A stretch of 8,794 nt of DNA from DTFZ01 sp964510055 (GTDB taxonomy: Bacteria; Bacillota; Clostridia; Christensenellales; SZUA-584). This document shows positions 1 to 4,623 of the stretch, one piece after another (the first letter of the stretch is position 1; each line of letters begins with the position of its first letter). A model generated the notes under the pieces. That model searched no databases, was not told the DNA's origin, and saw only the letters and a program-made list of their open reading frames with translations. Location of the stretch: contig CAZDZY010000119.1 of assembly GCA_964510055.1 (NCBI GenBank), positions 1 to 8,794 on the forward strand, in the 5' to 3' direction. The position numbers were made by a program, and so were the translations under genes.

Positions 1-22
1 TTGATTCCTGTAAAAGATGAAT

Positions 23-1192
23 CTATTTTATCATCATAATGTGGCCGCTCTGGTCTAATAAGGGGCCGGATATGCGCGACAGGTAGCGCTTAATTTCCAT
101 AGGCGTACAGCGGCATACCTTATCCGCGCTGCCAAAATTACCACACGGGCACGGGTTCATCGACGCTATCAGCATCACGCCCGCGGGGTACGTCACCTTT
201 GCGTTCGCCCTCGCTATGCTTATCTGCTTGTCTTCGAGCGGCTGGCGCAGCGCTTCGAGCGCCTCGCGCTTAAACTCCGCGAGTTCGTCGAGGAACAGCA
301 CGCCCCCGTGCGCGAGGCTCACCTCGCCCGGGTTTACGTGATGCCCGCCGCCTGTGAGCGCGGCGGTGGAAAGCGTATGGTGCGGGCTGCGGAAAGGCCT
401 TGCGGCGGCGAGGCCGCCGGAGCTCTGTCCGCAGACGGATTGTATCTTCGATATCTCCAAAGCCTCTTCGAAAGTAAGTTCCGGGAGTATTCCCGGAACT
501 GCCCGCGCAAGCATGGTCTTGCCGGAGCCCGGGGGCCCGATGAAAAGTATGTTATGCCCGCCCGCGGCCGCTATCTCGAGAGCGCGCTTCGCGTGCTGCT
601 GGCCTCTGACGAACGACATGTCGTTCTTTATAGTCTCGCCCCCGTCGGGGGAATACTTCTTCGTTTCGCAGGGCGTTATCATTTCTTTGCCCGAAAGGTG
701 CTCCGCTATCTGCCGGAGGCTTTTTACCGGGTAAACCGACAGCCCTTCTATATAGCTCGCCTCTTCGGCGTTCTCCTCGGGCAGGTAGATATCCTTATAG
801 CCCGCCTCCCTTGCGGATATGGCCATAGGCAAGGCGCCCGCTATGCCCCGAAGGTTCCCGTCGAGCGACAGCTCGCCCAAAAAGACGGAGTCCTCGCCCG
901 GGGCCTTTGCCTGCCCGCCCGCGCACAGCAGCCCCAAAGCTATGGCGAGGTCGTATATCGGCCCCTGCTTTTTCGTATCCGCCGGGGCGAGGTTTACCGT
1001 TATCCTCGTCTGAGGGTAATAGAACTGCGAGTTTTTTATGGCGGAGCGCACGCGCTCCTTCGACTCGCGCACAGCTTCCCCGGGCAGCCCGACGGTCTCA
1101 TATTTGGGCATGCCGGAAGAGATGTCCGCCTCGACGAACACCGGAAACCCGTTTAATCCTAACAGACCGAAACTGGTTATCTTTGAAAGCAA
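23..1192 (-). CDS. YifB/ComM-type Mg-chelatase-like AAA+ ATPase, C-terminally truncated
   Basis: This encodes a cytoplasmic AAA+ ATPase of the YifB/ComM family; ComM is a hexameric helicase that promotes branch migration during natural transformation. The reading frame can extend upstream to 1249, but homology to the family N-terminus begins at LLSKITSFGLLG. I therefore place the start at a TTG at 1192, which has AGGGG six bases upstream, giving 389 residues. Visible are the N-terminal ChlI/Lon-protease-like domain (about 1-170), Walker A GPPGSGKT (219-226), Walker B VLFLDE (298-303), and a cysteine cluster CPCG...CRC (C348, C350, C360, C362). Family members usually run to about 500 residues, continuing after a GPLLDR motif into a Mg_chelatase_C domain. 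Here GPLLDQ is followed by nine unrelated residues and a TAG stop, so about 100 residues are missing. It may be a truncated or pseudogenised copy, or an assembly junction. Family identity is secure; functionality is doubtful. Confidence 0.9.
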   Translation of the reverse strand: MLSKITSFGLLGLNGFPVFVEADISSGMPKYETVGLPGEAVRESKERVRSAIKNSQFYYPQTRITVNLAPADTKKQGPIYDLAIALGLLCAGGQAKAPGEDSVFLGELSLDGNLRGIAGALPMAISAREAGYKDIYLPEENAEEASYIEGLSVYPVKSLRQIAEHLSGKEMITPCETKKYSPDGGETIKNDMSFVRGQQHAKRALEIAAAGGHNILFIGPPGSGKTMLARAVPGILPELTFEEALEISKIQSVCGQSSGGLAAARPFRSPHHTLSTAALTGGGHHVNPGEVSLAHGGVLFLDELAEFKREALEALRQPLEDKQISIARANAKVTYPAGVMLIASMNPCPCGNFGSADKVCRCTPMEIKRYLSRISGPLLDQSGHIMMIK

Positions 1193-1198
1193 TTTATA

Positions 1199-1203
1199 CC
1201 CCT
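1199..1203 (-). promoter_or_regulatory. Ribosome binding site fixing the yifB-like TTG start
   Basis: AGGGG on the minus strand lies six bases upstream of the TTG at 1192. No comparable site precedes the farther upstream TTG at 1249, and the residues encoded between the two have no resemblance to the family N-terminus. This supports the inner start. Confidence 0.6.
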
Positions 1204-1259
1204 GTTTACATTCAGGCAACGAAAAGCATGCGCCTGCAAATATTGCCAATATATATACT

Positions 1260-1288
1260 ATAATAAGTTCTTTTCATAAAAATATCAA
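1260..1288 (-). promoter_or_regulatory. Sigma-A type promoter of the yifB-like gene
   Basis: On the minus strand, a -35 element TTGATA (1288-1283) is separated by exactly 17 bases from a -10 element TATTAT (1265-1260). Transcription would begin near 1253 and leave a leader of about 60 bases before the TTG start. The core and the following TATATATATTGG match the promoters of the two lipoprotein genes farther upstream, closest to the one at 2614-2642. The promoter begins only a few bases past the lipoprotein terminator. Confidence 0.75.
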
Positions 1289-1293
1289 GTAAA

Positions 1294-1321
1294 GTAAAAA
1301 AGAGCAGAAAAGCTGCTCTTT
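1294..1321 (-). terminator. Intrinsic terminator of the downstream lipoprotein gene
   Basis: On the minus strand AAAGAGCAG pairs with CTGCTCTTT (nine base pairs, five-base loop) and runs into a short T-tract. It starts 18 bases after the stop codon at 1340. Its stem sequence is the same as the core of the terminator of the paralogous gene at 2666-2694. Confidence 0.85.
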
Positions 1322-1339
1322 CGGTCTAGCTTTTACCCG

Positions 1340-2512
1340 TCAATCCCCTTCAGGCTCAAACGCATAGTTCGTATATTCGACAAAGTCGACCTTATCCGCG
1401 TTAAGCCAGCCTAAAAGCTCACCTTTGGCGCTGAGTAGCATTAGCCAGCTTTTCTTTGCGTAAAGTCCTAGAAAAACGGGCGTGCCCTCTTCTATTAATA
1501 CTTTTCCGCTTCCTCCCGGCTCTTTATACACTTCCTGATCCCACTGCGCCGGAATTGCCTGTGTCTCGTCCCAATTACCGTTTTCGTCCCAGCATGATTG
1601 CTGGTAATATGTTGGATAATATTTACAATCAGCAATCTCAAATCCGCTTCTGTCGCTTTTCAGCTTCCATAGTTGATAATAAGATATGTAATTATACTCT
1701 CCTCCATTTGATAAAAGGTCTTCCGAGGTCATTATATAACCCGTGCCGATTCCAAAATAAGAGTAACTTAAATTACCGGCAAATATCTTACGGGGTTTTT
1801 TATCGTCATAAGAAATTATATAATCCGTAACGCCCTCAAATTCTTCCGAAGCTTCGATAAGCATCTCTTTTTTCCCGTCGCTCTTATCGATATCTATTAC
1901 AGTGCCGTCCAGCGTAAAAGGAAGGCCTCCATCGTCTTTCAGGTTCAATTTGTTTCCGTCGATATCTATCGTTATATCGGAATACATGATATACGGATCC
2001 TCGTCCACCTCTTCGCCGTCATCTGTCGTTGTATCGGAATACTCAGGATCCGGATCCTCATATTCCGTATCATCCGGATACTCATATCCCGAATCATAAT
2101 CATAAACCTTTCCGCCGATCAAAGTTATATTCTCCTCTTTCCCGTCCCCGTCGAGATCGATCGAAAGTTTTTCCATAATATCGGTATCGTATTCCGGTTC
2201 ATCTTCAGCCTGATCCGAATAGGGCCCAAAAGAAATCTGCCAATAATAAGAATCGTAATAGAATCTCTCCCACTCAGGCGGCATCTCGCTGCGCTTCTGG
2301 AGCCCGACGGTAAGATATGCAGGTACGTCTTCTTTAATAAGATGCTGCGGAGTGTCTTCCGGCGAAGGCTCCGCTGTCGCTGCCGGCGAACTCGCCTGTG
2401 CCGGAGTATCGGCAGGTATGGGTGTAATGGTCACCCTGCCGGAATTGTCTGCGCAGGACGCCGATACCGATACCGCTAAGATCAAAACCAAAACTATAAC
2501 TATCTTTTTCAT
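1340..2512 (-). CDS. Putative lipoprotein with DLDGDGKEE motif and SH3-like C-terminus (paralogue 1)
   Basis: I do not recognise a named family. The product is 390 residues from the ATG at 2512, chosen because GAGGGG lies four bases upstream and a lipoprotein signal starts there; an earlier ATG at 2578 has no ribosome site. The signal is MKKIVIVLVLILAV followed by SASC, with C20 the predicted lipidated residue. The -3 residue is a weak Ser. A Pro/Ala/Thr/Ser/Glu-rich linker follows (about 30-60), then DLDGDGKEEN (119-128), like the Ca-binding loops of dockerin or VCBS-type repeats. Next come a strongly acidic Asp/Glu/Tyr stretch (137-175), DITIDIDGN, a second region with CWDENGNWDE (307-316), and an SH3-like end GTPVFLGLYA...GELLGWLNADKVDF (343-377). 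It should sit on the outer face of the membrane. It is a tandem paralogue of the gene at 2711-3817, with its own promoter and terminator, and is likely monocistronic. Function unknown. Confidence 0.85.
   Translation of the reverse strand: MKKIVIVLVLILAVSVSASCADNSGRVTITPIPADTPAQASSPAATAEPSPEDTPQHLIKEDVPAYLTVGLQKRSEMPPEWERFYYDSYYWQISFGPYSDQAEDEPEYDTDIMEKLSIDLDGDGKEENITLIGGKVYDYDSGYEYPDDTEYEDPDPEYSDTTTDDGEEVDEDPYIMYSDITIDIDGNKLNLKDDGGLPFTLDGTVIDIDKSDGKKEMLIEASEEFEGVTDYIISYDDKKPRKIFAGNLSYSYFGIGTGYIMTSEDLLSNGGEYNYISYYQLWKLKSDRSGFEIADCKYYPTYYQQSCWDENGNWDETQAIPAQWDQEVYKEPGGSGKVLIEEGTPVFLGLYAKKSWLMLLSAKGELLGWLNADKVDFVEYTNYAFEPEGD
1988..2104 (-). repeat. Low-complexity acidic Asp/Glu/Tyr coding insertion
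   Basis: This part of lipoprotein paralogue 1 encodes a run dominated by Asp, Glu and Tyr with repeated short units such as YDYDSG, YEYPDD, YEDPDPEY and TTTDDGEE. At the DNA level, GGATCC, CGGATAC and TCATATTCC-type words recur. Paralogue 2 has only a short segment (YDGVADVDPSF) at the matching position, so about 30 codons were gained here or lost there, probably through slippage among the short repeats. Confidence 0.7.
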
Positions 2513-2516
2513 ATTA

Positions 2517-2522
2517 CCCCTC
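2517..2522 (-). promoter_or_regulatory. Ribosome binding site deciding the start of lipoprotein paralogue 1
   Basis: GAGGGG on the minus strand sits four bases upstream of the ATG at 2512 and directly precedes the MKK-type lipoprotein signal. The in-frame ATG at 2578 has no such site. Confidence 0.75.
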
Positions 2523-2613
2523 AATAATATCATTCCGCGCGCGTTAGCGTCTTTCTTAAGATAAAACCGCTTATACATGAATCGTGCAAGAATGCATTTC
2601 CAATATATATACC

Positions 2614-2642
2614 ATAATAAGGTCTTCCCCCGTAATAATCAA
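2614..2642 (-). promoter_or_regulatory. Sigma-A type promoter of lipoprotein paralogue 1
   Basis: On the minus strand, TTGATT (2642-2637), a 17-base spacer and TATTAT (2619-2614). The leader to the ATG at 2512 is about 95 bases. From the -10 element into the early transcribed region this site is nearly identical to the promoter at 1260-1288. A second -35-like TTGACG lies just upstream. Confidence 0.75.
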
Positions 2643-2665
2643 TACGTCAAAGGTATATCCGTAAA

Positions 2666-2694
2666 CTAAAAAGAGCAGGATCTCCTGCTCTTTT
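2666..2694 (-). terminator. Intrinsic terminator of lipoprotein paralogue 2
   Basis: AAAAGAGCAGG pairs with CCTGCTCTTTT across a four-base loop (about 11 base pairs), flanked by T-rich sequence in the minus-strand direction. It starts 16 bases past the stop codon at 2711. Stem, position and the bases between stop and stem match the terminator of paralogue 1. Confidence 0.85.
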
Positions 2695-2710
2695 AGACCA
2701 ACTTTTACGG

Positions 2711-3817
2711 TCAATCCCCTTCCGGCTCAAACGCATAGTTTGTATATTCGTTATAATCGACATCACTGGTATCGAGCCAGCCTAAAAGCTCCCCTTTGGC
2801 ATCGAGTATCATCAGCCAGCCTTCTTTCGCGTAAAGGCCTGTAAAAACGGGCGTGCCCTCTTTTATAGAAACTTTCTTGCTTCCGCCGGGCTCTTTATAC
2901 AGATCCTGATCCCACTGCGTAGGCGCCGCCATGCTTTCATCCCAATTCCCGTCATTATCCCAGCAAAAGTACTGATGCAGCGTAGGGTAATACTTGTTGC
3001 CGGCAGGTTCAAAACCGCTCCTGTCGCTTTTCAGCTTCTGCAATTCATAGTAATATATACTTTCCCCGTTTGCAGTATAATAATCTTTCGGGATCGTTAT
3101 GTACCCGAGGCCGAACAGATAGAAACGGTTTTCCAACTCGTCTTGAAATATTATACGCGGAGTCTTATCGTCATATGTAATAATATAATCAAGCGTAGGC
3201 CCTATCTCTATAGAAGCTTCGATGAGTATCTCCTTTTTCCCGTCGTTTTTGTCGACATCAAGTACCCTGCCGTCCAGCGTGAACGGGAGAGCGACGTAAG
3301 AGACGGTTTCGCTTTTAAGCTTAAGTTTGTTTCCGTCTATATCTATCGTGATATCGGAAAAGCTCGGGTCTACGTCTGCGACCCCGTCATAAGGTTTTCC
3401 GCCGGTTATTGTTATATCTTCTTCTTTCCCGTCCCCGTCCAGATCGGCTGAAGCGCTTACGTTGAAGGTTTCGGGCTCCGAATAACCTTCGACCGTATCA
3501 TAATAAGACAGATAGTAAAATCTTGCCCACTCGGGCGGCATCACGCTCAGCTTTTGCAGCTCGGCGGTAATGTACGCCGGTATATCTTGTTTAATAGAAT
3601 GCTGCGGAGCGTCTTCCGATGAGGCTAGCGGAGTATCTGCCGAAGAAGGCTGCGGGGTATCTGCCGGCGACGGCTCAGCCGCTGTGGCAGGCCGGCTTGC
3701 CTGTACCGGCGTATCGGCGGGTATCGATGTAACGCTCACCCGGCCGGAATTATCTGTGCAGGATACCAATATAAAAACTGCCCATATTAAAAACAAAACT
3801 AAAATTACCTTTTTCAT
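2711..3817 (-). CDS. Putative lipoprotein with DLDGDGKEE motif and SH3-like C-terminus (paralogue 2)
   Basis: This 368-residue product is a paralogue of the next gene downstream, with clear similarity throughout. The ATG at 3817 follows GGAGGC by three bases. The N-terminus is a lipoprotein signal with a good lipobox LVSC, C20 being the predicted lipid attachment site. A Pro/Ala/Thr/Ser-rich linker (about 33-73) contains degenerate eight-residue units such as PSPADTPQ, PSSADTPL and ASSEDAPQ. The DLDGDGKEED motif is at 125-134, DITIDIDGN at 155-163, CWDNDGNWDE at 285-294, and the SH3-like GTPVFTGLYA...GELLGWLDTSDVDY at 321-355. Both copies end in NYAFEPEGD. It is probably an exported, membrane-anchored surface protein transcribed alone from its own promoter. 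Its linker is longer than that of paralogue 1, while the acidic insertion is absent. Ca binding is suggested by the motif only; no family name or function can be assigned. Confidence 0.87.
   Translation of the reverse strand: MKKVILVLFLIWAVFILVSCTDNSGRVSVTSIPADTPVQASRPATAAEPSPADTPQPSSADTPLASSEDAPQHSIKQDIPAYITAELQKLSVMPPEWARFYYLSYYDTVEGYSEPETFNVSASADLDGDGKEEDITITGGKPYDGVADVDPSFSDITIDIDGNKLKLKSETVSYVALPFTLDGRVLDVDKNDGKKEILIEASIEIGPTLDYIITYDDKTPRIIFQDELENRFYLFGLGYITIPKDYYTANGESIYYYELQKLKSDRSGFEPAGNKYYPTLHQYFCWDNDGNWDESMAAPTQWDQDLYKEPGGSKKVSIKEGTPVFTGLYAKEGWLMILDAKGELLGWLDTSDVDYNEYTNYAFEPEGD
3599..3721 (-). repeat. Degenerate Pro/Ser/Thr/Ala coding repeats in lipoprotein linker
   Basis: Codons 33-73 of lipoprotein paralogue 2 contain repeated units of about eight residues built on (P/S)(S/A)(A/E)D(T/A)P(Q/L). 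Paralogue 1 has about two fewer units at the same place. Such linkers usually hold an extracellular domain away from the membrane, and in actinobacteria similar Ala/Pro/Thr/Ser segments are O-mannosylated by PMT. Confidence 0.65.
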
Positions 3818-3879
3818 AATGCCTCCAAAAAATCCTTACATAATTGCGGCCTTACTTTTATGAAGCCTGCGTAAGCATA

Positions 3880-3896
3880 GGCAAGAATAAATTGCC
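3880..3896 (-). promoter_or_regulatory. Inverted repeat in the early leader of lipoprotein paralogue 2
   Basis: GGCAA and TTGCC form a perfect five-base inverted repeat around a seven-base centre, starting about six bases past the predicted transcription start. Related but imperfect versions occupy the same place in the other two promoters (about 2585-2601 and 1236-1247). It could be an operator, a leader hairpin, or just residual homology from duplication. Confidence 0.35.
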
Positions 3897-3908
3897 AGTA
3901 TATCCGCA

Positions 3909-3937
3909 ATAATAATGTCATTTTATGTGATAGTCAA
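3909..3937 (-). promoter_or_regulatory. Sigma-A type promoter of lipoprotein paralogue 2
   Basis: On the minus strand, TTGACT (3937-3932), a 17-base spacer and TATTAT (3914-3909). The predicted leader to the ATG at 3817 is about 85 bases. The spacing and -10 hexamer are identical to the two downstream promoters; the flanking sequence is more diverged than between those two. Confidence 0.75.
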
Positions 3938-3992
3938 TACATGAAATCAGGCTTTGATCAGATTTTACAGCTTGATAATAAGCAGGCAGGCA

Positions 3993-4025
3993 ATAAAAAC
4001 ACCGGCTTTAACCGGTTATAAGCCG
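3993..4025 (-). terminator. Second terminator hairpin behind the glycosylation operon
   Basis: On the minus strand CGGCTT pairs with AAGCCG around a loop containing the palindrome TAACCGGTTA, followed by GTGTTTTTATT. It lies directly behind a stronger hairpin and would back it up, insulating the lipoprotein promoter from read-through. Confidence 0.55.
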
Positions 4026-4035
4026 TTTCTAACAT

Positions 4036-4090
4036 ATAAAAAAGAAAGGCATAAAACAATGCGTGTTAACCGCAAGTTTGCCTTCTTTAT
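4036..4090 (-). terminator. Main intrinsic terminator of the glycosylation operon
   Basis: A long, slightly bulged hairpin starts about ten bases after the stop codon at 4101. The outer arm is AAAGAAAGGC against GCCTTCTTT, then AAAC against GTTT, then TGCG against CGCA around the loop TGTTAAC. In the minus-strand direction it runs into a six-T tract. It would end transcription of the operon that finishes with the GtrA-family gene. Confidence 0.75.
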
Positions 4091-4100
4091 GGATCGCTCT

Positions 4101-4586
4101 CTATTTTATCTCCCCCGCAGGCGTATTTGCATCATTCTCTTTGAATACCAGCAGTTTGCTTCCCGCGAAATTGACGACAAAAGAGAAGCCTGTGGCGATA
4201 ATTTTCGCGAGGTAATCGTTCCATGTATGCAGCGAGTAAAGTTTAACAAGGATAAGCATCGTAAGCGCGTTTACACCGAGCGAGATAAGGTTAACAAATA
4301 CGAACTTTAAAAAATGCCGTGAGAAAAACTTTACTCTCGCTCCGCTCCTCAGAGTATAAACGGACAAGAATTTTATATTTATCTTGAACGTCCAATACTT
4401 GTTCAGGAAAAAGCTGTTTATAACGCCGCACGAATAGGAAACGATACTGGCGAAAACGGAATCAATTCCGAGAACGGCGTGCAGCAGCGTAAATACGCCG
4501 ATGTCCACGCCGAAATTGACCGCCCCTACCAGCATGAATTTTACAAAATGCCATATGCTCTTTTTATATTTTTCAAAGATACTCAT
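4101..4586 (-). CDS. GtrA-family membrane protein (putative polyprenyl-phosphate sugar translocase)
   Basis: This 161-residue protein belongs to the GtrA/DPMS-related family. These small four-helix membrane proteins are thought to flip or present polyprenyl-phosphate-linked sugars to outside-facing glycosyltransferases. The family pattern is clear: FVKFMLVGAVNFGVDIG in the first helix (14-30), NSFFLNKYWTFK (57-68) after the second, a third helix about 93-116, and ATGFSFVVNFAGSKLLVFK (131-149) at the fourth. Length is typical, with a moderately long loop between helices two and three. GAAAGG precedes the ATG by five bases. It lies 37 bases behind the GT39 gene in the same operon, so it plausibly supplies that enzyme's lipid-linked donor. 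Some relatives act only as accessory subunits, so flipping is inferred. Confidence 0.92.
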   Translation of the reverse strand: MSIFEKYKKSIWHFVKFMLVGAVNFGVDIGVFTLLHAVLGIDSVFASIVSYSCGVINSFFLNKYWTFKINIKFLSVYTLRSGARVKFFSRHFLKFVFVNLISLGVNALTMLILVKLYSLHTWNDYLAKIIATGFSFVVNFAGSKLLVFKENDANTPAGEIK

Positions 4587-4623
4587 AACGGCCTTTCAAA
4601 ATAATCTTCAGCTTCGCCGCATA

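Noticed and set aside
1..49. Possible start of a mobile element at the yifB break
   Set aside because: Only 49 bases are available; no terminal inverted repeat, target duplication or transposase codons can be recognised.
308..1156. Long plus-strand open frame (282 codons) opposite the yifB-like gene
   Set aside because: Its product is Arg/Gly-rich with no recognisable motif, and it lies wholly opposite a gene with Walker A and B motifs. It is a codon-bias shadow.
1988..2104. CRISPR-like or regulatory DNA repeat
   Set aside because: The repeats are short and in-frame and explain an Asp/Glu/Tyr coding run. There are no regular spacers.
2513..2578. N-terminal extension MYKRFYLKK... of lipoprotein paralogue 1
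   Set aside because: It would bury the lipoprotein signal behind 22 residues, has no ribosome site, and lies in the leader conserved with the other units.
2975..3451. Plus-strand open frame opposite lipoprotein paralogue 2
   Set aside because: There is no ribosome site and no family resemblance; the opposite strand encodes a protein conserved in its paralogue.
3954..4310. Plus-strand open frame across the intergenic region and the end of the GtrA gene
   Set aside because: It crosses both hairpin terminators, its residue composition looks random, and it overlaps a clear GtrA family gene.
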